Source: Noviherbaspirillum saxi (GTDB taxonomy: Bacteria > Pseudomonadota > Gammaproteobacteria > Burkholderiales > Burkholderiaceae_D). Taken from it: 64,000 nucleotides of DNA. This document shows, piece by piece, positions 1 to 7,872 of the stretch. The number at the start of each line of letters is the position of its first letter. Position 1 is the first letter of the stretch. The notes under the pieces were generated by a model. The model was not told where the DNA came from. It searched no databases and saw only the letters and a list, made by a program, of their open reading frames with translations. The DNA is taken from assembly GCF_003591035.1 (NCBI RefSeq), contig NZ_QYUO01000003.1, positions 1,240,001 through 1,304,000 on the forward strand. The letters are read 5' to 3'. Made by a program: the position numbers and the translations under genes.

Positions 1-2
1 TG

Positions 3-884
3 ATGTTTGCCGGCGTTAACCCGGCGGACTGGAAATGCCGGGAAGGCCGGCTACAGCATTATTTCAATTGTCAGTTTCCGTTCATCGTCGGCTTTGATGC
101 GGCCGGTGTCGTGGAACGCGTGGGTAAGTCCATAACGGAGTACGCCGTGGGCGACACCGTACTTACCTCCTCCAACCAGGGCCGTGGTGATTGGGGAAGC
201 TATGCAGAGTATGTGAAGTCCTCCACCGCCACCGTTGCTCCGCTGCCCAAGGGTATCGATTTCGCCCAAGGCGCTACCATTCCCACCGCCGGTGCCACCG
301 CTTGGGGCGCCGTGCATGATGTGGGCGCGCTGAAAGCCGGGCAGAAGGTGCTGATCAATGGCGGCTCCAGCAGTGTGGGCATCTTCGCCATCCAGCTTGC
401 CAAGGCGGCAGGTTGTGAGGTGACTGCCACCTGCGGGCCGGCCAATCAGGACTTCGTCAAGAGCCTCGGCGCGGATCACGTTATCAATTACCGCAGTGAG
501 GATGTACTGAGGGAAGCTGTTGCCTGGGCGCCCGAGGGCGTGGATCTGTTGGTGGACGTCGTCGGCCTCGGCAGCCTGCCGGCAGATTCCACCCGGGTTA
601 TCCGCCCCGGTGGCGCCTTGGTCTCCATAGAGACCCTGATTCAGGATATCGCTGGCTTCGATGCCGCTCTGGCCAAGTCGCGCAACGTGCGCTTGCTCTC
701 CAACATGGCTGTTGCGGCGCGCATTCCCGAGCACCTTCGCGGCGTGGTGGATGCAATAGCCCAGGGCAAAGTAAAAACGCCGCCTTATGAAATCCTGCCC
801 CTGGAACAGGCCGGCGAGGCCCACCGCCGCGTGGCGGCCGGCCATGTACGTGGCAAGTTATTGCTGCGGGTTGGTGCGGAGTGA
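3..884 (+). CDS. MDR-family NAD(P)-dependent quinone/alcohol oxidoreductase, 5' end outside window
   Basis: Zinc-independent medium-chain dehydrogenase/reductase of the NADPH:quinone reductase type. The visible part begins at the AGVNPADWK motif, which normally lies about 30-40 residues into such proteins, so the true start is probably upstream of the window and position 3 is only the first in-frame Met. The nucleotide-binding fold is clear: a glycine-rich NGGSSSVG turn near residue 120, then LGADHVINY. The zinc-ligand cysteines of classic alcohol dehydrogenases are absent. A MITE-like repeat follows the stop codon directly, and no neighbour shows which substrate is used. The family call is firm; the substrate is unknown. 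Confidence 0.8.
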   Translation: MFAGVNPADWKCREGRLQHYFNCQFPFIVGFDAAGVVERVGKSITEYAVGDTVLTSSNQGRGDWGSYAEYVKSSTATVAPLPKGIDFAQGATIPTAGATAWGAVHDVGALKAGQKVLINGGSSSVGIFAIQLAKAAGCEVTATCGPANQDFVKSLGADHVINYRSEDVLREAVAWAPEGVDLLVDVVGLGSLPADSTRVIRPGGALVSIETLIQDIAGFDAALAKSRNVRLLSNMAVAARIPEHLRGVVDAIAQGKVKTPPYEILPLEQAGEAHRRVAAGHVRGKLLLRVGAE

Positions 885-887
885 ACG

Positions 888-1051
888 TAGGGACCGCGCA
901 GAAACAAGTTCGCACATTTTGGCTGGCCCTATCCGGCGCGCTGCGGCGTTGCTCGTCGTCGCCATAGCTCGCTATGACTCCTCCTCGCGCCTTGCAGCGC
1001 ATCCGGATAAGACCGCCAAAATGCACGAACTTATTCCTGCGCGGTCCCTTA
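888..1051. repeat. Imperfect palindromic intergenic repeat (MITE-like)
   Basis: About 164 bases that fold back on themselves almost end to end. The left arm (888-923, starting TAGGGACCGCGCAG) is the imperfect reverse complement of the right arm (1015-1051, ending CTGCGCGGTCCCTTA). The interior pairs too, around GCCATAGCTCGCTATGAC at 961-978. It starts 3 bases after a stop codon and has no convincing ORF. I recall similar CGCCATAGC-centred palindromes scattered in pseudomonads and relatives; that is memory, not a search. Confidence 0.7.
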
Positions 1052-1106
1052 GGAAAACATTCATCTTTATTACTGAAATGTCAACCAACTGAAGGGAATT
1101 ATTGCA

Positions 1107-1694
1107 ATGAACCATATGCTCAGACCACCGTTCCACCGATTCCTGCCGATTGCATCGATCGCCTCGCTGTGCGTCCTTGCATCCTGCGGCGGCGTCAACG
1201 CGGACCCGGTAAACATGTGCGGCAAGCCCAGCCTCGAAGACCGCGCAGAAATCCTCGACCTCATTGCGAGATATGGACCGTATATCGATTATCGCGAAGC
1301 CAAGCCGTGGGCATCGTTGTTCACGGAGGATGGTGAACTGAACTATCCGAAGTTCGGCGACACTACCGGTGCCCGGGAAGTCGTCAAGGGTCGCGATGCA
1401 CTCGTGGCCTTTGCCTCGCAGAGTTCGGCACCTAACCTGGTATTTGCTCACTATCCCGGGCAGACGATTCTCGTTAGCGTCCGCACCGATCAGGTCAAGG
1501 CGCTCACCCCGGTAGCGACTGCGATGGTCAAAACCAACGCGCAACTGGCCGCCAACTACAACGGGTTGGGCGTCTATGAGGACGTGATCGTCAAGACTGC
1601 CAATGGTTGGCGCTTCCGGAGTCGCAGCGCCAACATCTACGCTGCTCTGCCGATGTCGCGGGATTTCCTGCCTTGCAATCCAGCGACGATGTAA
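1107..1694 (+). CDS. SnoaL/NTF2-like lipoprotein
   Basis: Putative exported lipoprotein of 195 residues. Residues 1-30 form a signal peptide with a lipobox-like LASC, so Cys28 or thereabouts would be the lipidated residue. The rest (about 45-180) looks like a SnoaL-like/NTF2-fold domain: RAEILDLIARYGPYIDYRE near the start, then LFTEDGELNYPKFG. This fold includes ketosteroid isomerases and polyketide cyclases but also many non-enzymes. It precedes the hsaD operon, separated by a candidate regulator site at 1741-1759, so it is probably a separate transcription unit. A catalytic role is not established; a periplasmic or outer-membrane binding function is equally possible. Confidence 0.6.
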   Translation: MNHMLRPPFHRFLPIASIASLCVLASCGGVNADPVNMCGKPSLEDRAEILDLIARYGPYIDYREAKPWASLFTEDGELNYPKFGDTTGAREVVKGRDALVAFASQSSAPNLVFAHYPGQTILVSVRTDQVKALTPVATAMVKTNAQLAANYNGLGVYEDVIVKTANGWRFRSRSANIYAALPMSRDFLPCNPATM

Positions 1695-1740
1695 ACGGCG
1701 CCGCCATCACGCTGGATCAGGCAACGGGCGTCTCGCGCAC

Positions 1741-1759
1741 ATAGTCTGAAGAGACGATG
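1741..1759 (+). promoter_or_regulatory. Candidate steroid-regulon operator (hsaD promoter)
   Basis: ATAGTC, six-base spacer TGAAGA, then GACGATG. It lies 53 bases before the hsaD start codon. The same TAGTC-N6-GACGATG arrangement, with the GACGATG half nearest the gene, recurs before four other steroid promoter regions in this window. No regulator binding is proven. Confidence 0.65.
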
Positions 1760-1812
1760 CGCCGCCTTGGGTCGTTTGCAATGATGGTTCCATCAAAGGA
1801 GGGGCTGCTGAT

Positions 1813-2652
1813 ATGACCCAAAAATTTCCCATCCCGTTCGGGAAAGAGGCGACGCTGAAGAACGGTCTGAAAATCCACTACCACGAGGCCGGCGGCGGCG
1901 CGCCAGTGGTGTTCCTGCACGGCAGCGGGCCGGGCGCCAGCGGCTATAGCAATTTCAAGGGCAACTATCCGGAATTCGCCGAAGCGGGCTGGCGCACCAT
2001 CGTGCCGGACTTGCCCGGCTACGGCCTGTCGTCGAAGCCGGAAGACGCCGAATACGTGCTCGATTTTTTCGTCGACGCGCTGCATCAGTTCCTGCAAGCG
2101 ATCGGCGTCACGCGCTGCACGCTGGTCGGCAATTCGCTAGGCGGCGCGATCGCGATCAAGTACGCACTGGATTTTCCGGCTGACATCGCCGGCCTGATCC
2201 TGATGGCGCCGGGCGGCGTCGAAGAGCGCGAAACCTACTTCCAGATGGAAGGCATCCAGAAGATGGTGGCCTTGTTCGCCGGCCGCCAGCTCGACGCCCC
2301 CACGATGCGCGGCCTGATGTCGCTGCTGGTGCACGATCCTGCACTGCTCACAGATGCCTTGATCGCCGAACGCGTCGGCGTATGCGACACGCAGCCGACC
2401 ACAGTGCTGTCGACCATGCGCGTACCCAACATGACCGAGCGCCTGCACGAACTGCCCTGCCCGGTGCTCGGCTTCTGGGGCACCGACGACAGGTTCAATC
2501 CGGTGTCGGGCGTGATGAAACTAATGCAGCACTGCCGCGATGCGCGCTTCCTGCTGGTCAACCGTTGCGGACACTGGGTGATGGTGGAGCACCGCGACAC
2601 CTTCAACCGCATGTGTCTTGATTTCTTATCTGAATTAAAGGAACAACAATGA
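1813..2652 (+). CDS. hsaD: 4,9-DSHA meta-cleavage product hydrolase (HsaD/TesD-like)
   Basis: Alpha/beta-hydrolase of the meta-cleavage-product family, 279 residues, typical length. The oxyanion region is HGSGPGASG (36-44), the nucleophile elbow GNSLGG contains Ser108, the acid is Asp226 in WGTDDRFNP and the base is His254 in CGHWVMVEH. In steroid catabolism this enzyme splits the ring-A cleavage product 4,9-DSHA into the C/D-ring propanoate (HIP precursor) and 2-hydroxyhexa-2,4-dienoate. A strong AAAGGAGG ribosome site precedes the ATG. It is first in an operon and its stop overlaps the next start (ATGA). The steroid assignment, rather than another aromatic pathway, rests on the cluster, which also encodes HsaA, HsaB and HsaC. 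Confidence 0.85.
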   Translation: MTQKFPIPFGKEATLKNGLKIHYHEAGGGAPVVFLHGSGPGASGYSNFKGNYPEFAEAGWRTIVPDLPGYGLSSKPEDAEYVLDFFVDALHQFLQAIGVTRCTLVGNSLGGAIAIKYALDFPADIAGLILMAPGGVEERETYFQMEGIQKMVALFAGRQLDAPTMRGLMSLLVHDPALLTDALIAERVGVCDTQPTTVLSTMRVPNMTERLHELPCPVLGFWGTDDRFNPVSGVMKLMQHCRDARFLLVNRCGHWVMVEHRDTFNRMCLDFLSELKEQQ

Positions 2653-3839
2653 AGTTCTCCCTGATCTATGAAGCGCAGATGGTCGATACCTCGCGCGCCA
2701 ATGAAGCCAAGGTTTTCCACGACACCATCGAGCAATGCTTGCTGGCGGAAGAACTCGGTTTCGACAATGTGTGGGCGGTCGAGCATACTTCGCTGACGCA
2801 GTATTCGCACATGTCGGCGCCGGAAACCTTCCTCGCCTTCCTCGCCGGCCGCACTACCCGTCTCGGCATCGGCCACGGCGTGGTCTGCCTGCCGCACAAG
2901 ATGAACCATCCGATCAAGGTGGCCGAACGCATCGCCACGCTCGACATCCTGTCCAAGGGCCGTCTGCACTTCGGCATGGGCAAGGGCGGCACGCAGCAGG
3001 AAGCCGGCGCCTTCGGTGAACAGCTCGACAAGCTGCAACCGCAGATCGATGAGTCGATGGATATCATTCCGAAGATGTGGCGCGAAGGTGTTTTCGAGTA
3101 CAAGAGCAAGACCACCGGTCTCGAGATTCCGCCGCGTCCGATCCATCCGAAGCCGTACCAGGATCCGCATCCGCCGATGTACATGGCGTGTACGCGGCAT
3201 GAAACGCTGGTCACCGCCGGCAAGCGCGGACTCGGCGCGCTGGTACTCGGCTTTGGCGGACCGGAAGATATCCGCAAGAAGGTGCAAACCTATCATGACG
3301 CATTCGCCCATCGCGATATCAAGGAACAGGTCGGCGAGTTCGCAACGCGCCACGTCGCCGCACTATGCCCGGCCACCGTGCTCGACGATGCCGAACGCGC
3401 GCGCCGCGTCGGTGTACGCGGTCAACGCTTCTTTGCCGAGTCGCTCGCGCGCTGGTACCAGAACGGACCGGAACCGCAGGTCGACGATCTGGACGCCGAA
3501 GAAACCATCCACATCATGGACAAGTCGCGGCAGCAGGTCGAAGCCTATCTCGGTCAGGAAAAGATTTCGTACGGCACCGAAGCGACCGGCATGTACAACG
3601 CGGAGCATGCCTACGGCAGCGCCGAGCAATGCATCAATTACGTGCAGCAACTGATCGACGCCGGCGCCGACGAGATCCTGTTCCTGGTGCAGATGGGCAC
3701 CGTCCCGGCCGAGATCCAGTTGGAGACCGTGCGCAATATCGGTACCAAGGTGATTCCGCATTTCCGTACGCAAGCCAACAAGGCTAAGATAGCTTCCGAT
3801 AAGGCGGCCGCGTCGGTTGCCGTCAATGTGGAGGCATAA
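2649..3839 (+). CDS. Luciferase-like (LLM class) flavin-dependent monooxygenase
   Basis: Bacterial-luciferase-type TIM-barrel flavoprotein, 396 residues. Recognisable parts are the N-terminal strand MKFSLIYEAQ, the AEELGFDNVWAVEHT segment, TRLGIGHGVV and the late ADEILFLVQMG motif. These enzymes use reduced FMN supplied by a separate reductase to insert one oxygen atom, sometimes as Baeyer-Villiger enzymes. It is translationally coupled to hsaD (4-base overlap) and followed by an SDR and a KSI homologue, so a steroid or steroid-fragment substrate is likely. It has no counterpart in the mycobacterial Hsa/Ipd pathway that I can name. Its reaction is unknown. Confidence 0.75.
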   Translation: MKFSLIYEAQMVDTSRANEAKVFHDTIEQCLLAEELGFDNVWAVEHTSLTQYSHMSAPETFLAFLAGRTTRLGIGHGVVCLPHKMNHPIKVAERIATLDILSKGRLHFGMGKGGTQQEAGAFGEQLDKLQPQIDESMDIIPKMWREGVFEYKSKTTGLEIPPRPIHPKPYQDPHPPMYMACTRHETLVTAGKRGLGALVLGFGGPEDIRKKVQTYHDAFAHRDIKEQVGEFATRHVAALCPATVLDDAERARRVGVRGQRFFAESLARWYQNGPEPQVDDLDAEETIHIMDKSRQQVEAYLGQEKISYGTEATGMYNAEHAYGSAEQCINYVQQLIDAGADEILFLVQMGTVPAEIQLETVRNIGTKVIPHFRTQANKAKIASDKAAASVAVNVEA

Positions 3840-3840
3840 C

Positions 3841-4626
3841 ATGAAGCAAGTTTCACGTCTTTTTTCCCTGAATGGCAAGGTCGCCCTGATCACCGGCGGG
3901 GCGCGCGGCATTGGCGGCGCCACCGCGCAATTGCTGGCGGACGCCGGTGCCAAGGTGGCAGTGGTTGACCTGCTGGAAAACGAGGGAGTGGAATCGGTGC
4001 GCGAGATCGAGGCAGCCGGCGGCGCCGCGCGCTTCTGGAAGCTCGATGTCAGCGACGAAGCAGCGGTCGCGCGCGTGTTCGCCGAAGTCGAGGCGCATTT
4101 CGGCCGGCTCGACATCCTGATCAATAACGCCGGCATTGAAGGCGAAAACATCCCGACGCACCAGATGACGCTGGAACAATGGGAACGTGTGATGCGCATC
4201 AACGTGACCGGCACCTTCCTTTGCACCAAGCATGCCATCGCGGCCATGGAGCGCGCGGGCGGCGGCGCCATCGTCAACGTATCGTCGATGTATGGCGTGG
4301 TCGGCGGCCCTGATGTGCCGGCCTATCATGCATCGAAGGGTGCGGTACGTCTGATGGCAAAAACCGACGCACTGCTCTACGCGACCAAGAATATCCGCGC
4401 CAACTCCATCCATCCGGGCTTTATCCGCACGCCGATGGTGGAACATGCGCTGAGCAAGCTCGGCCCGCTCGAACATGTGATCGCCGGCATGGCGCAGCTC
4501 AACCCGGTGCAGCGCATCGGCGTGCCGGAAGATATCGCCGCCGGTATCCTGTACCTGGTGTCCGATGCCGGCCGTTATGTGACCGGTACGGAACTGATCA
4601 TCGACGGCGGCTATACCGCGCGTTAA
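3841..4626 (+). CDS. SDR-family oxidoreductase, probable hydroxysteroid dehydrogenase
   Basis: Classical short-chain dehydrogenase, 261 residues. It has the TGGARGIG cofactor motif, DVSD, the NNAG motif, a catalytic Ser in NVSSMYG, the YHASK catalytic Tyr/Lys pair, and HPGFIRTPM after it. The start at 3841 is chosen because GGAGGCATAAC lies just before it; an upstream in-frame ATG at 3817 is inside the previous gene. Position in the hsaD operon suggests oxidation or reduction of a steroid hydroxyl or keto group (3-, 7-, 12- or 17-position). The sequence does not say which. Confidence 0.8.
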   Translation: MKQVSRLFSLNGKVALITGGARGIGGATAQLLADAGAKVAVVDLLENEGVESVREIEAAGGAARFWKLDVSDEAAVARVFAEVEAHFGRLDILINNAGIEGENIPTHQMTLEQWERVMRINVTGTFLCTKHAIAAMERAGGGAIVNVSSMYGVVGGPDVPAYHASKGAVRLMAKTDALLYATKNIRANSIHPGFIRTPMVEHALSKLGPLEHVIAGMAQLNPVQRIGVPEDIAAGILYLVSDAGRYVTGTELIIDGGYTAR

Positions 4627-4638
4627 GCCTTCCTCCGA

Positions 4639-5070
4639 ATGGGAAACTCAATGATCCAAACCATGATGAAGCAATTGCTCGGCACGATACGCGCAGACGT
4701 GTCGCCCGAGCAGGTAAAGGCCGCGGTAAACGGCTATCTGGACAGCTGGCGCGACAATGATGCCGAAGCACGCGGCGCATTGTTTGCCGACGATGCGGTA
4801 TTCGAAGATCCGGTCGGTACCCCGCCTATCGTCGGCAAGGCGGCACTGTTCGCATTCTGGCAGCGCACGGCAGCGGTACCAACCCGGTTCGAGCCGACGC
4901 TGGAGCGCATTGTCGTCTGCGGCAATGAAGCATTGGTGGAGTTCACGCTGCGCATCAGCATCGAAGGCACGCCGAGCTGCACCATCCGTATCCTGGAAAA
5001 CTTCAGGATCGACAAGCAAGGCAAGATCGCGCATCTGCGCGCATTCTGGGACGAGCACAGCGTCGCATAG
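4639..5070 (+). CDS. Delta5-3-ketosteroid isomerase homologue with Asp-to-Glu change at the oxyanion position
   Basis: NTF2-fold protein of 143 residues that aligns along its length with Comamonas testosteroni ketosteroid isomerase, as remembered. Tyr33 matches catalytic Tyr14, and Asp57 in DDAVFEDPVG matches the general base Asp38. The residue matching Asp99 is Glu120 (ILENFRI instead of PIDHFRF). KSI moves the double bond from delta5 to delta4 in 3-ketosteroids, which fits the 3beta-HSD and KstD encoded elsewhere in the window. It is the last intact gene of the hsaD operon. The start may be 4639 or 4651; neither has a strong ribosome site. Activity with Glu at this position is uncertain. 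Confidence 0.7.
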   Translation: MGNSMIQTMMKQLLGTIRADVSPEQVKAAVNGYLDSWRDNDAEARGALFADDAVFEDPVGTPPIVGKAALFAFWQRTAAVPTRFEPTLERIVVCGNEALVEFTLRISIEGTPSCTIRILENFRIDKQGKIAHLRAFWDEHSVA

Positions 5071-5094
5071 CAGACCATTTCGAAAAGCCCGATC

Positions 5095-5249
5095 ATGCAC
5101 ACCATCCCCCCGCTCCATTCGACCCGGTAAAGATCGGACCGATTGCATTGCGCAACCGGTTCATCAAATCCGGCGCGATGGAAGGCATGTGCATGAACGG
5201 CGCACCGACCGAGGCGCTAGGCTTGAATCGCATCGCGGCATCCGGCTGA
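5095..5249 (+). pseudogene. N-terminal remnant of an Old-Yellow-Enzyme-family oxidoreductase
   Basis: From about 5117 one frame reads FDPVKIGPIALRNRFIKSGA and then MEGMCMNGAPTEA. This is the characteristic N-terminus of NADH:flavin oxidoreductases of the OYE/2,4-dienoyl-CoA reductase family, which are normally 350-700 residues long. It hits a stop at 5247-5249. The likely ATG at 5095 is in another frame; a one-base slip in the C run at 5105-5110 would join them. Only about 45 codons remain, so this is a decayed gene at the end of the hsaD operon. Confidence 0.7.
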
Positions 5250-5391
5250 GATCCGAGGTTCACTCCGCCGACTGTTGTCGAAAAAGATATAACGCAGATG
5301 AATGGGCAATATGGGTTGCAACCGATACTTTTATAACGACCTCAGCCCTACAATGACAGCGTAGTAATTCATTTTCGTTAGGAGGAATATC

Positions 5392-5670
5392 ATGACTACG
5401 CTAACGATCGGTCCGTCCCGTTCCTATACCGAGAACGTTCGCCGTGCCGCGCAAGACCTGATCGATGCCCTTTTTGCCATCAACAAAAAGACGGTAGCGA
5501 TTAAGGAAAAGAGCGCCCCGGCCCGATCATCCATGTCCGATGCCTATGCCGATGTCTTAGGCTTTCAGGACTCGGCCAAAACAACACGTCAACGCCAGCG
5601 TCGCGCAAGAAATTCGGCGCTGATTCCATATGCCCATTGGTCCGCAAGCTGGTACTCGGACAAGGAGTGA
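5392..5670 (+). CDS. Small hypothetical protein
   Basis: 92 residues, preceded by an excellent ribosome site (AGGAGGAATATC before the ATG), which is the main reason to believe it. The first half is mildly helical (ENVRRAAQDLIDALFAI) and the second is basic (KTTRQRQRRAR), ending in aromatic-rich HWSASWYSDKE. There is no signal peptide or membrane segment. I recognise no family. It stands alone between the decayed OYE remnant and the convergent marR gene. Confidence 0.5.
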   Translation: MTTLTIGPSRSYTENVRRAAQDLIDALFAINKKTVAIKEKSAPARSSMSDAYADVLGFQDSAKTTRQRQRRARNSALIPYAHWSASWYSDKE

Positions 5671-5778
5671 TGCCCGTAAGGGGTGTAACGAAGCAAGATG
5701 GAAGGAGAGGGGCATCCTCCATTCCATTACGGTCGCCACTCCGCATACTCGTCGGCATGCCGCCCATACCAGTGACTA

Positions 5779-6483
5779 TCAGCCGACTTTCCGATTACGG
5801 GAAGCCTGTGCGCGCTTGTTGCGCTCTTGTCGCATCTGCAGCATCTGATTCGTATTTGCAAAATCATCTAGCAACGAACTAAGCGTTGCCGACAGATGTT
5901 GAAAGTCTTTCCCGGAAAGATTCTGGAATAGATTGTCGTTGACGAACAATCGTTCCGGTTCGACATCGCGAATCCTGGTTTCGCCTTCTGGCGACAACCT
6001 GAGTAGCGTGCTGCGTGCATCATTGGGATTGGGCCGCTTTTCAACCAGCCCGATATTTTCCAACTTCCTTACTTCAGCTGTGATGAAAGCTCCAGTGACG
6101 TGCAAATACCGCGCAACGTCACTCACGCTGACCCCCTCTTCGCCCTGATTGCGGGCAATGATCATCAAAATATTGTATTGAGGCGAAGTAACGCCTACAT
6201 GCGCTGCAAGGTAGGCGCGTGCAGTCTCGAGCTGGGTCGCCAGCACGGAAAAGTCATATAGAAACTGCCGGAATCGATGGTCGGTATTTCCTCCCTCATC
6301 AAGTAATTCCAGTTTTGAAGTGCTTGGCCTTAACTGGAATTTGCCATTGCTCTCCGCCACGACCGGTTGACGGATTGTGGAGAGTTCGTCAGTTTCTTCC
6401 AATTTCTTTGCAGAAACGACTTTCCTTGGACGAGTAGACGCAGTCGCTTTCTTTTGAGTCATAAAGTTCAAGCCAGAAGGCAT
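5779..6483 (-). CDS. MarR-family transcriptional regulator
   Basis: 234-residue winged-helix regulator. The MarR core is at about residues 75-205: LAAHVGVTSPQYNILMIIAR, the recognition region VSDVARYLHVTGAFITAEVRKLE, and the wing with NDARSTLLRLSPEG. An extra N-terminal arm of about 60 residues is rich in Lys, Arg and Ser; starting at the internal Met8 would shorten it slightly. It is divergent from the ABC binding-protein gene, and a symmetric operator lies between them. It probably represses this catabolic and transport block until the substrate or a metabolite binds, as is usual for MarR proteins next to degradation genes. The ligand is unknown. Confidence 0.9.
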   Translation of the reverse strand: MPSGLNFMTQKKATASTRPRKVVSAKKLEETDELSTIRQPVVAESNGKFQLRPSTSKLELLDEGGNTDHRFRQFLYDFSVLATQLETARAYLAAHVGVTSPQYNILMIIARNQGEEGVSVSDVARYLHVTGAFITAEVRKLENIGLVEKRPNPNDARSTLLRLSPEGETRIRDVEPERLFVNDNLFQNLSGKDFQHLSATLSSLLDDFANTNQMLQMRQERNKRAQASRNRKVG

Positions 6484-6500
6484 AAAAAAAGAGTGTACCT

Positions 6501-6557
6501 CAAACTTACCTAATATTTTTACATAAGTAACTTATGTAATTTACTTGACTAAGTTTG
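6501..6557. promoter_or_regulatory. Concentric palindromic operator between marR and the transport/catabolic genes
   Basis: ACATAAGT-A-ACTTATGT at 6521-6537 is a perfect palindrome of 8+1+8 bases centred on 6529. Outer half-sites CAAACTTA (6501-6508) and TAAGTTTG (6550-6557) are exact reverse complements with the same centre. The site lies 38 bases before the marR ATG and over 80 bases before the binding-protein ATG. It is a good MarR-dimer operator candidate controlling both directions. Confidence 0.75.
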
Positions 6558-6639
6558 TTTGTAGCTCTATTCTTCGATCATGAATTGAGCACAGCGATTC
6601 AGTTCCGGGGGAATTCCCTTTAATCATCGAGGAGACGTC

Positions 6640-7863
6640 ATGATCAGGAAGAAAAAGCTCGCGTCAGCGCTCTTGTTGGCGCTCGCCGCAATCGCCCAGG
6701 GCACACTTGCCCAAAACACCGTATCAGGCAACGTCATCAAGATTGGTGTGTTGACCGATATGACGTCCCTGTTTTCGGATATCGGTGGAATGGGCTCAGT
6801 CACCGCCGCAAAGATGGCCGTTGAAGATTTTGGCGGCAAGGTCAAGGGTATGCCGATCGAGCTGGTATTTGCGGATCACCAGAATAAAACGGATGTAGCG
6901 GCCGGCAAGGCGCGTGAATGGTTTGATACGCAGAACGTCGACGCCGTCGTGGATCTGCTTCCTTCCTCGGTGGCGCTGGCGGTAGCAGAAGTCGCACGGC
7001 AAAAGGACAAGATTGCACTCGTTAGCGGCGCAGGTACGTCGCGACTGACCAACGAGAACTGCTCGCCTAATACCGTCCATTACACCTACGACACCTATGC
7101 GCTGGCGAGCAATACGGTCAATGCGCTGGCGAATCAGGCCAATGACTCCTGGTATTTCCTGACCGTCGACTATGCGCTTGGCGCTTCGCTGGAAAAGGAT
7201 GCCACCGATGCGATCACGGCAAACAAGGGCAAGAAACTGGGCTCCATTCGCCATCCGACCAATGCGTCCGATGTCGCTTCCTACCTGTTACAGGCACAAG
7301 CGTCGGGTGCCAAGGTGATCGCACTTGCCAATGCTGGCGGCGACCTGGTCAGCATCATGAAGCAGGCGGATCAGTTCGGCCTGCTGAAGACAAAAAAGCA
7401 GACCATCGCCGGCCTGCATGTCTTCATCTCGGATGTGCACTCCATGGGTCTGCCGGTTGCCCAAGGCATGGTGCTGACCACGGGATTTTACTGGGATCTC
7501 AACGACCAGACCAGAAAGTGGTCTCATCGCTTCTTTGAGCGCCAGAAGAAGATGCCGACGATGAACCACGCTGGAATTTACTCATCGGTCATGCACTATC
7601 TGAAGGCGATTGAGAGCGCGGGAACGGACAATGCGGCCACAGTGATGGCCCGCATGAAGAGTACGCCCATCAATGACTTCTTTGCGCAAAACGGCCGCAT
7701 CCGCGAAGACGGCCGAATGGTCCATGACATGTATCTCGTTGAAGTCAAGTCACCCCAAGAATCGAAAAAACCTTGGGACTACTACAAGGTCAAGGCCACC
7801 ATTCCTGCCGATCAAGCATTCCTTCCGCTCTCCAAGAGCGTTTGTCCCCTCATCAAAAAATAG
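6640..7863 (+). CDS. Periplasmic substrate-binding protein of a branched-chain-type ABC importer
   Basis: Type-I periplasmic binding protein of the LivJ/Peripla_BP_6 family, 407 residues. A cleavable signal peptide covers about residues 1-24 (basic start, hydrophobic core LLLALAAIAQG, then LAQN). The mature protein begins VIKIGVLTDMTSLFSDIGG, a typical family start. Many members bind aromatic acids or amides rather than amino acids. The matching permeases and ATPases lie about 6 kb downstream (13974-17399). The catabolic genes sit in between, so the imported compound is probably their substrate. A GAGGAGACGTC ribosome site precedes the ATG. Confidence 0.88.
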   Translation: MIRKKKLASALLLALAAIAQGTLAQNTVSGNVIKIGVLTDMTSLFSDIGGMGSVTAAKMAVEDFGGKVKGMPIELVFADHQNKTDVAAGKAREWFDTQNVDAVVDLLPSSVALAVAEVARQKDKIALVSGAGTSRLTNENCSPNTVHYTYDTYALASNTVNALANQANDSWYFLTVDYALGASLEKDATDAITANKGKKLGSIRHPTNASDVASYLLQAQASGAKVIALANAGGDLVSIMKQADQFGLLKTKKQTIAGLHVFISDVHSMGLPVAQGMVLTTGFYWDLNDQTRKWSHRFFERQKKMPTMNHAGIYSSVMHYLKAIESAGTDNAATVMARMKSTPINDFFAQNGRIREDGRMVHDMYLVEVKSPQESKKPWDYYKVKATIPADQAFLPLSKSVCPLIKK

Positions 7864-7872
7864 GAACACATC

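Noticed and set aside
51..845. Long minus-strand open frame opposite the first gene
   Set aside because: Antisense shadow of a clear MDR-family gene; His/Gly-rich product with no family features.
2235..3353. 372-codon minus-strand frame opposite hsaD and the LLM gene
   Set aside because: High-GC shadow ORF spanning two well-supported genes on the other strand.
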